Positions 1 through 10,514 of a stretch of DNA of 64,000 bases are shown here, piece after piece. Below the pieces are notes generated by a model that saw only the letters and a list, made by a program, of their open reading frames with translations, did not search any database and was not told the DNA's origin. The stretch comes from Haemaphysalis longicornis (taxonomy: Eukaryota > Arthropoda > Arachnida > Ixodida > Ixodidae), in contig JABSTR010001172.1 of NCBI GenBank assembly GCA_013339765.2, positions 372,001-436,000 on the forward strand, in the 5' to 3' direction. Position 1 is the first letter of the stretch. Each line of letters begins with the position of its first letter. A program made the position numbers and the translations under genes.

Positions 1-175
1 GACACCTCTGCTCAAGACGGGTGTGGACCCTGAAGACAAAAGTACGAGTGTAGTTCATTAAAAAGAAGCTTTATTAGCATAAGGATGGTGACTCGGCCGA
101 AGTGAGGCGGGTGGGGAGTGTGTTGTCGGGACAACAGACTACTTTGTACCGATAACACTGATTCCGATTTTACCG
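1..175 (-). mobile_element. LINE 3' end, truncated by the window edge
   Basis: Read on the minus strand, this stretch has an AATAAA signal (plus-strand positions about 69-76) just downstream of a phrase meaning gccgagt-accatcc-tatgctaa. The same phrase occurs beside the GAAT-repeat tail of the minus-strand LINE end at 42.6 kb. That shared 3' UTR phrase is the only basis for the call. No coding sequence is visible in the part inside the window. Confidence 0.4.
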
Positions 176-744
176 CGAAACTTTAAAAAAAGGAGATATT
201 AAAGAAAACCTGTGAAGCCGTGGCAACTCCCAGCAACTTTCCGACAATTTTCTATGACGTCACACAATCTTGTTTGTGCGATTGGCGGCAGCCGACCTAT
301 ACTATCTTTACCACACATCACTGGACGATCATTTCATTTAATTTCATTTATTTATACCTTAAAGGCCCGTAGACATTACATAATCGTTGTGGGGCTCTAG
401 TTCCGCTTGATCTAACGAGCAGTTAACATACGGAAAATTACATTTTTATTGCTGGCCCATATGACGTCACCCCTGCCCATAACACGTCTCTGTAGCGCGA
501 AATTTGAAATTTCTTTAATATTTTTTGTGTTTTCTCGGTTAGAAAACGTCTTTTGTTTCTGGAATTGAGCTGAACGGGGCACTGAAGCCTATAGTTCTAT
601 CAAATCAAACAAAGTTGTATTTTGTCTTCATGGCCCCTTTAATCACGTAATGAGGTCATAGAAGAGTGTGTCTGTTATCAGTACACCTGTCATCAAAATA
701 TTACTTCTTACCGATTCCTCCCGAAGACTAATACAAAAGGAACA
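176..744. other. no recognised feature
   Basis: AT-rich sequence with only very short open frames. No RNA gene, transposon terminus or coding motif was recognised. Confidence 0.5.
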
Positions 745-1035
745 CTTGTCCCGTCTTTTTGCGCTGTTTCGAATTTCAGTATGCACCACCCAAACCACCG
801 TTATAACGCAGTTCATTACACGTACTACGGGCCCTTTCCTTCAATGTGTTCTACTTATCGTGTTCCTTCTCGCCTTCTTTTCTGGGTATATTTCGCAACC
901 CGCGCAATAAACCAACCAGTTGTTAGTCAGAGCCTTGTGTCGTCGTTTCCTTGTCCCGTCTTTTTGCGCTGTTTCGAATTTCAGTATGCACCACCAACTA
1001 GCCCAAACCACCGTTCTAACGCAGTTCACTCAACT
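745..1035 (+). repeat. duplicated short block (period 205 bp) of a dispersed repeat
   Basis: A block of about 50 identical bases starting cttgtcccgtctttttgcgc occurs at 745 and again at 950. Similarity continues loosely through an 'accaccgtt-taacgcagttca' phrase. The second copy carries an extra 'aactagccc'. The phrase gggctagttggttcat at 15.52 kb on the other strand looks like a further relative. Function is unknown; it could be part of an old retroelement. Confidence 0.55.
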
Positions 1036-1329
1036 CCACCGAACCGATCACGCTCTCTGTGAAGCATTCTGTATGGGAAACTCATTGAGGGGCACATCAG
1101 TTTCCTCCACGTCGACTGACAGCGATCCCTGCTGTCGTTCCCGGTTTGTCAGTAGACGGCGACATTGATGTCTGCTGACTTCCACATCGCAGGGACATTT
1201 TTCTCAACACACATATTGACTTCGACCAGAAAGCAGTAACTGGGCCCGACGATGGAAGCAATCGGCCCATAGTACGTTATTTCCTAAGTGCTCGGAACGT
1301 AAGGACTCGACATTTGATATCGAATTCAG
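1036..1329. other. no recognised feature
   Basis: No coding motif, RNA or repeat signature was recognised between the duplicated block and the GC-rich stretch. Confidence 0.4.
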
Positions 1330-2370
1330 GGATAGCGGAATTCACCGCGGAAAGTTGTGGCGGCCTTCCGAAGTCTGGCCTTCTGTACACTGCGCTGCCG
1401 TTTGACCGATCGGCGCGTCGAACGGTTCGGGTTCCCAATTACGCGACGCGACAACCTGCCACCTCTGCCCGCACGCAGCGCGTGGAAACTGCCTGTACGG
1501 GTGCAGGTGCTTTTCCACTGGTCGGGACCGAGGAGTTGATGGTTAGGGGCGGCTTCCTCCTGGCGACGTCGCTGTTGTTTCCGTCTTCTGGGGACGCAGT
1601 GGACCGTGTGCTGCAAGGGGTCGTCGCACGGGGGCGTCATTAGCGGGCGGCGAGGGCCTCGGGGCTGGAGTCGAAGACCCGGAGGCAGCAGCCAGGGTGG
1701 TTAGCGCATCTCCCATGCCGGGAAGAGCGGCGGCGCGGTTCAAGGCCGGTCGCCGGGATTCCCCCTCCCAGTGGCCGCTGCTTCCGCTCCGGGCCAACGC
1801 CTCCTGGCTGCAAACCACCACCCTCGCGCAAAAAGGGCGCACAACAACCGCCGATTCATCGAGGGGCGGGAACGAGCGCGCGCGCCTCGAGAGCCAATCT
1901 CTCACGACCCCCGCGCCGAACTCTTCTTCTCGGCTGGGAAATAATATCGGAGGAAGCCGCGGAAGATCAAAGTGCACGTTGAACCCCCCGTGTCGGCACA
2001 CAATGCCGCGACGAAGAGGTCATGTTGACTGCCTGGCGGGCTCTCCGGCCAAAGTAGTGCGCTATAAGCGGGTTTCGAGTGCGTGATGCGCTCCGTGACC
2101 CACAACGAACGCGGAGCCGACACGCAACCAGCGGAGCCGCTAACGAATAGCACACGCCCGCACCTGCGCGATTCTCATGGAATCGGATGCTTCGCCGCCG
2201 AGGAACAGGGAATAATTAAGGGCCCAGACTTCGGATTTGCGCCAGCTGGGTGGCGCGGGGAGGGTGGCGGTGCGGGAACGTTGACCCCCTGCACACAGAC
2301 CGCGCACTCCTTCTCCGGAACTCCTGGAGGCTCGAGCCAGACTTCCCCCCAAGTGTTTCCTGTGCGGCAC
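1330..2370. other. GC- and CpG-rich stretch without recognisable gene
   Basis: The base composition is clearly richer in G, C and CpG than the flanks. Open frames of 100-165 codons therefore exist on both strands in several phases at once, as expected from composition alone. None of the translations shows a domain I recognise. It could be a CpG-rich regulatory region or an old GC-rich repeat. Confidence 0.35.
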
Positions 2371-2552
2371 CTGCTGAACGATTGGATACCTCCCTTTTTT
2401 TTAAATGCGAAACATTATTTGGCTCATTGTGAGAGAAAGCCGTGGCACAGAAAACCGTGGCAGGCAAGCGGCACGTCTATTCCCATTGACTATAACGTGT
2501 TCCGTATAGCGCGTACGTCCGAAATGAAAAATATCAGAGCCCAGCAATTTGG

Positions 2553-3010
2553 AGGCATTGTCTATGTTGAGGTTTAGCTACACTGCGGATTTTCTATGCT
2601 TAATAATAAGGACAGTGGCGCGACACATGATTCGTGGGTGGAGACAATGACGTTTCTAGTGCGCCGCAGTGCCGCACAGGTGGTCGCCGAAGAGTGAGCG
2701 GCATTGCGCAATCCCCCCTAGGGAAAGAGGTTTCGGCGGTGGAGAGGATAATAAAGTGGGGGTATAACCATGCTCTCACTCTAAATGGCCACACTTCACT
2801 GCGCAACGCAAAATGTGGAAAAGCCAGCTTACAAAAACAGAGCCTACACCGATTGCTTTAAAGGCGGCTTCACCCATGAACACAAACGCATTGCAGGGAA
2901 TTGCCCTAGGACAATGTAAGCCGTTTTTTATCAACAAATCGAGACTTTTTTTACCACAAGGGCTGTTTAAGCTTTTAGTTATGCCGTGTCGCATTACCAG
3001 AAAAAAAGAA
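2553..3010 (+). repeat. dispersed repeat family A, copy 1
   Basis: This segment runs collinear, with gaps, to 26,965-27,510. Shared landmarks in order: tatgtt-aggtt-agctaca; tctagtgcgccgca with caggtgg-cgcc; ggggtataaccat-ctc; cttcactgtgcaac-type; agcttacaaaaac; ggc-gcttcacc; a terminal taagccg followed by a T-rich tract. Partial copies of the same family occur at 6.05, 8.8, 15.9-16.86, 22.8-23.2 and 29.7 kb. No coding capacity is evident and the element class is unknown. Confidence 0.6.
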
Positions 3011-3709
3011 CAAAAGAAAGACCGAGCACACGTGAAGCGCCCGGCGCTGGCCATCTCGACCTTCGAGAACACTCTGCCCAGCGTTCGTGGCATGACCTCC
3101 GCAAGCTGTTATCCTCGCCAGTTCACGTGCGTTCGCCGCTGAAGTGGGGAGCACAGACGCCGAGTTCTCGAAGCCGGCTGCCGCGGGTTTTAGCAGGTGC
3201 TGACGCGGTCCACTTCGGGAGAGACGCGAAAGCCTGCCTACTTTTTAAAACGACCCGGGCCTGCCAGTCACGGAGAACTTTCAACGGCAAGTTCGGAAAT
3301 CCATGCGAGGTGCGACATCCGGGTTTCGACGAAGGCAGACGGGCCGCCAGCTCTGCTGTTTCTCTAGCCGTGCACCAATAGTGCAAGCTGCGCCATTTCT
3401 TTTTATTTTGTGTGAACTTTTTCAATGTGCCGAAGATCGTTGGTCTACGCTTGCTCGGTCGCCTGAGACGAACTGCTCGATGCTAACCATAGACACCTTC
3501 GCTGTAGAACACAGAGAAAAGGAGCGCTTCAGGTGTCTTGGCAGGGGCAGAGCTACGCGAAACAGTGGAGAGGGCGGCGGCAGAAACGGCCATTGTTTCG
3601 TTGCGATATAGTTCACTGCCGGCGAAGTACGAAACAATCGCAACGCATCGAAACGGGCCTTGTGACCTGCCAGGGAAACAACGTCACCCATTCTCATATT
3701 TACCACTGG
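3011..3709. other. no recognised gene; one copy of a recurring mini-hairpin
   Basis: Short overlapping open frames exist on both strands, without recognised domains. Around 3,493-3,505 is acaccttcgctgt, a variant of the acagcttcgctgt motif seen at 16.97 and 27.62 kb and, inverted, at 63.13 kb. Confidence 0.4.
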
Positions 3710-4047
3710 CTGACTGACTGACTGACCTGACTGACTGACTGACTGACTGACTGACTGACTGACTGACTGACTGACTGACTTACTAGCTGGCTGGCTGGCT
3801 GACTGACTGACTGACTGACTGACTGACTAGCTGGCTGGCTGACTGACGCACTGACTCGCTCGCTCCCTCCCTCCCTCACTCACTCACTCATTCACTCCTC
3901 CCTCCCTCCCTCCCTCCCTCCCTCCCTCCCTCCCTCCCTCCCTCGCTCACTCACTCACTCACTCACTCACTCACTCACTCACTCACTCACTCACTCACTC
4001 ACTCACTCACTCACTCACTCACTCACTCACTCACTCACTCACTCACT
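3710..4047. repeat. compound tetranucleotide microsatellite
   Basis: Three consecutive phases are visible: (CTGA)n with interspersed CTGG from 3,710 to about 3,846; (CTCC)n to about 3,942; then a pure (CTCA)n block of roughly 100 bases. Some tick LINE copies in this window end in the same CTCA unit (51.9 kb), so this may have started as a retroelement tail. Confidence 0.95.
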
Positions 4048-4924
4048 AGGCCAAAACTGCTAGCAAACTAGAAGAACTAGCAACTTTCATTTGACAAGTA
4101 CAATCTTATAAGTTGTAAACGTAGGGAAAGTGGGTTTGCAAGATCCTCGAATTCACAGCGAAACAAACAAGAACGACAGAGCTGACTAGAAATTATTATT
4201 AAAGAAAGAAGGGCGAGAAATTTTTATTTCACACCGTTAGCTCGCACTTTCTGCAATTGGAAGTTAGCTTTCTCCCGGGTCATAAACCACATAAACACAC
4301 AGGACGTACCCGGGCGGTGTACTGGCCAAGAATGATGGCCGCCACGGGCTTAAAATACTGGTTTATCTCGTATAGCTTGTTCGATTCCTAGCTTGCTGTT
4401 TTTCTCGGTCGGACGCTACAAGGAACTTATCCGCTGAAATTTGCAGTTACTTTGCGTGGTCGATCCTCTTCACACGTTATTTGAGCTCAATTTTGAAAGA
4501 CTGCAGTCTTTCTCCGGCTACCTTAACCCGAAAATTTTAGTCTGTCCGTCCGTCTGTTTTCTTGACTGTGTGAGTGTCACTCGATTCAAAACTCGGCCAA
4601 AAACAGGTGGAGGAAAGCTTGAATACGACGCATATACATAGACAAGAACGTCCGTATTCTTCAGCGCAAAGGGAACGTCAGGCATACTTGATGCACAATA
4701 TAATCCCATAAGCCGGTGTACCAGAGTTATTCTAATTAAGAATACACCTTAAACTGTTTTTTTCTATTGGTATCGTTTTTACACTTGTTTTCTGGCTGTA
4801 CTACACTTGTTTTGTAATTCCTCTCGTCATGCTTGACTTGCTGCTCTGTGTGCAAGGTGGCCAGGGCCCTCCAAGCTATTTACACAACTTTGTTCTTGGT
4901 CCTTCTGCAACATGGTTGTAAAAA
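4048..4924. other. no recognised feature
   Basis: AT-rich sequence with short open frames only. No transposon ends, RNA genes or coding motifs were recognised. Confidence 0.45.
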
Positions 4925-5374
4925 AAACTCCCACCTCCCCTCGCGGGAACCCCTGTGTAGATGCGACGCATAGGGGGTTCACGTTGCAGCGTTGGACAGC
5001 GGAGGAACGGCGCTGGAACGATGGAGCGGAGCGGCGCAGGCACCGCGTTTTATAGCGCGCATAACGGTGAGGGGACGCGCCGGCGCCAGTGCGTCTGCCG
5101 CGGCTATGGTCACGCAACACAATCCAACACAATCCACTTTAATCCAATCCAATCCAATCCAATCCAAATCCAAGCCAAGCCAAGCCAATCCAATCGAATC
5201 CAATCCAATGCCCCTCGCGAGAGAGTGTTCGCTATCGGAGAGGAGAGGGGTGAGCGGCGGAGAGCGGCGGAGAGCGCAGCTGGCGCGGCGAGGAGAATGG
5301 GGGAGGGGTGGACGCCGACGACGACGCCGGATGCAGGGGCAAGGCGAGTGAAAGAGATGCCTTCGCATCTAAAA
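4925..5374 (+). repeat. repeat family S, copy 1, with embedded AATCC array
   Basis: This is the reverse complement of 61,443-61,952 over its whole length. The left end reads aactcccacctcccctcgcg, followed by tagatgcgacgcat. The right end is agagatgc-cttcgcatct, itself a small palindrome (GATGC-x4-GCATC). The two ends share an inverted agatgcga...gcat, so terminal inverted repeats are plausible. A GC-rich left arm and right arm flank a pentamer array. No long frame free of repeats is present. It is probably a non-autonomous DNA element or an unclassified repeat. Confidence 0.7.
5121..5213 (+). repeat. AATCC / AAGCC pentamer array inside repeat S
   Basis: About 18 pentamers, mostly AATCC with a short AAGCC cluster. 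In the inverted copy at 61.6 kb the equivalent array is longer and its AAGCC cluster is expanded. The unit is not the arthropod telomere repeat TTAGG. Confidence 0.9.
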
Positions 5375-6044
5375 CTCAATTCAATTCACTTCAACATGGT
5401 GTCAAAGAGTACCGAGATAGAAGCAAACGATAAAACAAAAGGTGTCGGCTCGGGCTGTTCCAAGAGCAACAGAAAGAAAACGGTCCCGACAGATCTAGCG
5501 CGAGCACTGCAGACGCGGGAAAATATAAATTGAGTGTAACAAACCTTTATTGCATTCATCATGGAAGGAGGAAAGGAAGAGTGTGAGGGGCGGGGAAGAG
5601 AGGTCGAGCGGCCTACGTTACGGGGGGGGGGGGGGGGATGAAGAATGTCGTATTTTGTCGAGTTTTGCAGCGAAGCAAGCATATACGAGGTCATTTCTTT
5701 TTCTTAGATAAATTTCCTTTGCGAAGAATCGAATTACGAGTTTCGAATTCACAACATACTACGAATGGGAAAAAGCAGTAAAAGCCTCCTTGAAAGCGCT
5801 TTTCTTCCCACTAAACGCAAAAAGACAAGATCGGCAAATCCCGTGCACGACCAATTATGGTGATGACGCAAAATACACAAATAACGATTCAGCTACGCAG
5901 GAAGGGTAAAAATCAGAGGCCCTCGAGGATGGAAGACCAACGAAGCTATATTGGGGGATAACTATATTGAATTTATGTCTAGTGAATTACTATACCTGTC
6001 CAATGAGGACACAACCATATAACTTCCTTAGAATCAATTCTAAA
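5375..6044. other. no recognised gene; poly-G run
   Basis: A run of about 17 G lies near 5,622-5,638. An inverted AATAAA-type signal near 5,547 could be a decayed retroelement end. Nothing else was recognised. Confidence 0.4.
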
Positions 6045-6123
6045 TTAATTCTCGTGCAATTTGTTTCGGGATGGTTTTGATAAAACCAGAGCTACAGCCG
6101 CTTTATGTAACCATACTCCCTCC
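6045..6123 (+). repeat. repeat family A fragment, left of the hAT insertion
   Basis: It contains tttcgggatggttttgataa followed by gtaaccatactccctcc. The same string, with minor changes, is at 15,917-15,985. The right-hand part resumes at 8,818 after the hAT element, so the repeat was the insertion target. Confidence 0.6.
6116..6123. repeat. 8-bp target site duplication of hAT, left copy
   Basis: CTCCCTCC stands immediately before the CAGTGTTGTA terminus at 6,124 and is repeated at 8,818-8,825 directly after the CAACACTG terminus. Eight base pairs is the expected target duplication for hAT transposons. Confidence 0.85.
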
Positions 6124-6730
6124 CAGTGTTGTATGGAACGGCGTTTCAAGAAAGGCGTTCCTGGAACTAGTTCCTTTTTGGAGGAACGGAGGAACGCCAC
6201 CGTTCCATTAAGGGTCGGTGGAGACTGTTCCGGTAACTCGTTAGGCTTTTGAAGGAACGGCAGGAACGGCGTTCCTTCTGCAAACGTTACATCGCTGGGA
6301 TTTGGCTGTTTGGTGCCAAGGCTCGAGTACAAAAATCCACAAGTCGCTAGTGTGTTTCTCTTTCTATAAGCTGGCCAATTTCCCCGGCCTTCAGGGGAAC
6401 GTGCTTCCTCGAAGGTCAAAGGTAGAGGAATAACCACGCAGGAGGCCGCATGTCGTGCTTGCTTTCATTCTGTTTGTGCTTACGCGGCGTTCGACGGGTG
6501 AATAGCGCAGCCGGAAGATTGCTTTTCACCTTTCATCGTTTGTCTGGGGAAGCCAGGATGCGCGTCTGGCCGATAGAATTGTTCCCTACCGTGGAAAGGT
6601 TGTCTAAGTCTGAGCGGTTCTGCAGGTCCCTTGTGAAACCACCGTATCTGTATATTGTCAGGGGTAATTACCTCATCAGTGCGCGCAAGGCGTGGCTGCG
6701 TTGTTGTCGGCAGAGTTGCGCTCGCCGTGA

Positions 6731-6901
6731 GGTCATACAAAGGGTCACCGGCTCAAGTACAATGCGTCAGTACCCTCAAGCGCTTCCATGGAACGGCTCT
6801 TCAACATTGCCAACGAATTGTTGACGAAAGAACGGATTCGTCTGTCTGACTCCAACATCGAGATGCAACTCTTCCTGAGTTCACGCAAGGGACTCTACTA
6901 A
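6731..6901 (+). pseudogene. hAT transposase C-terminal dimerisation domain remnant
   Basis: An open stretch of 56 codons ends at a TAA (6,899-6,901) and starts only after a TGA at 6,728. It contains VPSSASMERLFNIAN followed by LLTKERIRLSDSNIE and LFL. This is the pattern of the hAT C-terminal dimerisation domain, whose family motif is a SSA-x-ERxFS block followed by a KRxxLs-x-x-N block. In hAT transposases this segment lies within the last ~80 residues and helps assemble the transposase complex. Everything upstream, including the catalytic triad and zinc-finger domain, is missing or unrecognisable, so this is a fossil. The terminal repeats and 8-bp duplication independently support the hAT assignment. 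Confidence 0.75.
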
Positions 6902-7627
6902 GTTGCGACTATGCATTCCGGCATTTTTTCTCACTAATTGTTTTGACATTTTTTCATTCATTCTACGTTTTTTTTTTTCACTTCTGCCATATCCTGTAAC
7001 TTTGTTATGCACTTAACTTTTTTCTGCTTCAAGAACCAGAAAAATCCCTTTTCCGTCCCGCACCACGTGTTTTCTTGTGTTCTTATTACTTTTTTATTTA
7101 TTTGTTGTTTTCTTTTCTTTTTAGTGTAGCACTTTGTGTCCGACTACATTTTTTATTGTGTAAATGCTTTTTACGCACGTGATTAGGCTCCGCGTTATTT
7201 CCTGTGCTTTTCCCTTATGCGTATTTCTAACCACAGCAACTGATTTGTGCGTCGCGTCCACATATTTGGCTCTCTTTGGTTGTTTCCTTGATCTACTACC
7301 CTGCCATTGTGTTCGGTATACTTTGTAATTCTTGTGCGTAGATTTCGTGTGTGACTACGCTGTTGACTTTTATTTTTTTCTTGTTATAGTCTTCCGACAT
7401 AAACTTGTATTGCGAACCTCGTAGTCATTACTTGTTCTGCTGCGTTTTGTTACTCGCAAATTTGTGCTGTATGATCCGCAAAGCTTCACTTTTGCAACCC
7501 CCTCACTTTATTCCCTGCAAAGGGGCCTGTAAGATAATAAACTGTAATATTGAATCAGGCTCTGTGTTCATTAAAGGCCTATGTACTGTTCCTTTCGGCG
7601 CGATTTCTTACGCAAGAAATTTAATTA

Positions 7628-8320
7628 CCGTAATTACCCGATTCTAACGCGCACCTTTTTTCCGGAAAAATAGGTCGAAAAATCGCATTCGCGTTAGAAT
7701 CGATACGAAACCGAAACTGCCGAACAACGGAAATTTCGTCCCGCCCATCGCCATCGCCAAAAAATAGGTCGAAATCGCATTCGCTTAGAATCGGATACGA
7801 AACTGAAACTGCCGAACAACGAAAATTTCGTCCCGCCCATCGCCATCGCCATCTCAAGATGGCGCCAACCTTTTAGCAACGATTTTTCGGACGCAGGAAG
7901 CATAGCCGCCAGGCTTTTCTATCGGCGTTCACACAAATCGTCAAATCGTTCCACTTGCGCACTTGATAACAGCAATGGCAGCAGCTGTTCTCACGCGTTC
8001 AAAACGAGTGGTCGGCTGAAGCGTGCGCCTCTGGAGAAGTTCGCAGGATGGGCGTACGAGGCGTGGGCCACGATCCCTCGACCATGGTTGAACGTCGTTA
8101 TGAAGTGTGGCATCGCGAACGGCTTGACGGCACCAAGGACGAGATGTTGTTGGTCAGCGGAGAGCGACGAGGAGTGAGATGAGTGAGATTACTTCGAGAA
8201 ATAAATCGCCCGTTTCTCGCATTCGTTTTTCTTGCTCACAAAGTTCCGTGGCGTTACAATCGGAAGTGCAAGTTTTTTCTGTTTTTTGCCAGAAAAATCG
8301 GTTGCGCGTTAAAATCGGGG
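7628..8320 (+). mobile_element. Tigger/pogo-like non-autonomous element, copy 1 (nested in hAT)
   Basis: The left end ccgtaattacccgattctaa follows a TA at 7,626-7,627. The right end carries gcgcgttaaaatcggg, the inverse of the left motif, but its outermost bases have diverged. An internal copy of the terminal motif occurs near 7,690. The interior matches, in reverse orientation, 51,138-52,246. The internal coding remnant (8,018-8,190) places it with DDE transposons of the pogo/Tigger group. It lies wholly within the hAT element, so it is the younger insertion. Confidence 0.7.
8018..8190 (+). pseudogene. pogo/Tigger transposase C-terminal remnant
   Basis: One phase reads APLEKFAGWAYEAWATIP, then MKCGIANGL. 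A +1 shift continues DGTKDEM and SGERRG. In pogo/Tigger and CENP-B-like transposases the region after the DDE domain typically has a W-x-x-I-P block followed by F-x-x-C-G-I-x-N-A-L-D-G and acidic residues, which fits what is seen. The reverse copy at 51.3 kb retains the cleaner IP-TMVERSF version. The catalytic aspartates are absent. I infer an internally deleted element that depends on an autonomous relative. Confidence 0.6.
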
Positions 8321-8817
8321 TCCTGCATGTGAGTTAACTTTCTATTTAGGACATGTGGAGCCTCACCCCACTAACCCTTACTGCGCATTTTGACTAAGAC
8401 TGGAAGAGTAAAGTGCCATATGTATTGCACCTATACTAGACGCAGCACCAATATCGCAGTTAGGCATGTCGGGAGTTTGTCCGGTGCTCCACAAAAAATT
8501 CGTCTAGGAGCATTTCTTCGGATTATTTTTATCTCCAGATGATCTGTGGCCGGCGGTGTTCATATTCGTATAATATGCGTAGTTCCATGTGAGTTTTTAA
8601 TTTCTCAGTATATTTCGCCTCAGGATTACCCGACACCATATTTTCATTCAAAAAACAATATGTAACGTTAATGTAACGATACCTTCCAATGTTTGAAGTG
8701 GAACTGGAACGCGTTCCTTTCGAAATAAAGGAACTTGTAACGGGAACTCGTTTCAAAATTGGGAAGGAACGAGGAACGAGCTTTCGTTCCTATTTAACAG
8801 GAACCTGTACAACACTG

Positions 8818-8965
8818 CTCCCTCCGTATGCACGGCCATGTATACTGACAACCGGCGGGAATTATGTAAAGCTTACAACTTCGCTGTCTGCTAACCAATT
8901 GTGACAAGTAAATGAAAGTCGGCGTAATGATAAAATCGCCTTAGCGGTTAATTTCAGTGTGTTTT
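8818..8965 (+). repeat. repeat family A fragment, right of the hAT insertion
   Basis: It resumes with the second CTCCCTCC copy and continues with tgtaaagcttac, ggcgtaatgataaaatcg and a gcggtta phrase, similar in kind to 15.86-15.9 kb. It represents the other half of the hAT target. Confidence 0.45.
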
Positions 8966-10470
8966 TAGGATTCTAACATTAGTTTAAGACGTAAAGAGCA
9001 TTTTACACTTGCTATCGAGCGTGCACCAGCGGTTCTGTGTCGACGCGACCCGATAGACGCGCTCAATTTTGGTCAGAACCTATCGCAAGATAGCTTCACG
9101 ATAAATTACATAAACGAAAGGGTCAATAACTGAAACGAGCTGGAATTTCGAAACTGACAACGGAAATCTTTTCTCGACTTCTTGAAGGCCTCAACCAGTG
9201 GCCTGCACTTCAAGAGGAAAACGATAACAAAAGAAGCAACGAGGCCCGTTAAGGAGGGCTGGGAGAGAGTGGGGGGAAGCCCACGGCCCTTTCTTCTCGG
9301 AGCCTGCCGCGGCGTTGTCCGACCCGCGGTCGACGTGTTCAATCATCCCTCCTTCGAGCGGAGCCGACATCGGCGGCTTCTTCCAGGAGTGGGTGTCAAC
9401 CCGCCACTGGAGGCAGTTCACGCCGACACAATGGGCAGATCGAACGAGCTCTCTCGGGCTAGGCATTGATGATGTGCTGCCGCTGCTTCTGCTCCCTCCG
9501 CCGTCTTCGCTCATCTCTCAAGTCGTCTAAATGTACGCCTGTACTGGACTCGCTTCGTTTTCTTGCCTTTTTTTTTTCTTCTTCTCCACTTCATTGTGGC
9601 GCTCTTTACGACGTCAGTCGTCAATCTCAAGCGGCACCCCGCGATGGGGGTTGCCTACTCATCGCCTCAAGAATGCGGCGATTTACGCGCCTCCTCCTGA
9701 GCCGGCGATTCTCAGATTCGAGCGCGTATCCTGGAAAGGAACGCGGTGTTAGTGACCTGCTACCAAGAACAAGGCGACCAGATAAAATAAAAGAATAACC
9801 AAAAAGAGGCCAGAGAGGTTGCGGGGACGGTGTTCTGCGCAGGATGGCTGAAAAATGGTGGGAAAAAAAAAATGACAGTTGATCCTTCCTAACGAAAGCC
9901 ATCGAGCGCATTTATTAGCTTCTAGTAGAAACCGGCTGACTGACTCGCCAGCTAAAGCAAGGAACTCAGCAGGCAAATAAGCAAGGCGAGCAGCATTCCT
10001 GGCATGGAATGCAGAGCCTGTATTCGTTCTTCGCCAACCTTGCACTTGTGTATACGCCGTGTATCGGCGCGGATCAATTTTCAGCTACTAGACGCATCTG
10101 GTAGACTTGCAACCGGACAGCCTTGGTCAATCCCCGGCATTGGTACTTTCCATCAATGGGTGTGGTCCAGTGGGTGTGGTCTGCTCACATATCCGTTTGA
10201 ATATTATGTGACCAGTACGTACCCCATTATAAGGAGCTATACAAATCTGTATTATGCTCTCTTCGTGAAACCAGCGTGACACACACGTGGAGTAGTGGTA
10301 AAGTATCACCAAACGATTCCCTAACGCTTTAACACTCGACGTAAGCAGAGAAGGGCATCTTGGAAGCTGTAGAGTTGAGAAAAGTAGAGTAGGGCTTAAC
10401 TCAATTGCCTGTCACTGTGCGTCCCTGATTTCCAGTCCGGTTCCTGCCACATTTTTTCAGATAGATAGGT
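8966..10470. other. no recognised feature
   Basis: Several open frames of about 70-110 codons overlap on both strands between 9.1 and 10.05 kb. They are mutually overlapping, of ordinary composition, and show no recognised domain. No RNA gene or transposon end was identified. Confidence 0.4.
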
Positions 10471-10514
10471 AGAATAAATAAATAAATAAATAAATAAATA
10501 AACAAACAAACAGT
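10471..10514 (+). repeat. AAAT microsatellite, probable retroposon tail
   Basis: Nine AAAT/AAAC units follow gatagataggtagaat. Retroposons commonly end in such tails, but the upstream 200 bases do not give a clear tRNA-like head, so the source element is not identified. Confidence 0.6.

Larger units (their letters stand above)
6124..8817 (+). mobile_element. hAT-superfamily DNA transposon, defective
   Basis: The 2,694-bp element begins CAGTGTTGTAtggaacg and ends gtTACAACACTG, so the outer 10 bases form a perfect terminal inverted repeat. Perfect 8-bp CTCCCTCC duplications flank it. Both termini carry many ggaacg/cgttcc motifs. The only transposase sequence left is the C-terminal dimerisation region at 6,731-6,901. 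The catalytic RNase-H-like core is not visible, so it cannot move on its own. It inserted into a family A repeat and was later invaded by a Tigger-like element (7,628-8,320). Confidence 0.85.

Noticed and set aside
1543..2577. Overlapping ORFs of 130-165 codons in the GC-rich block
   Set aside because: Frames are open in several phases on both strands at once, as expected from GC-rich composition.
5121..5213. Pentamer arrays as interstitial telomere repeats
   Set aside because: The unit is AATCC/TTGGA, not the arthropod TTAGG, and it sits at a fixed place inside a dispersed repeat.
4961..5533. 190-codon ORF through the pentamer array
   Set aside because: It lies in repeat S and its inverted copy does not preserve the frame; coding is unlikely.
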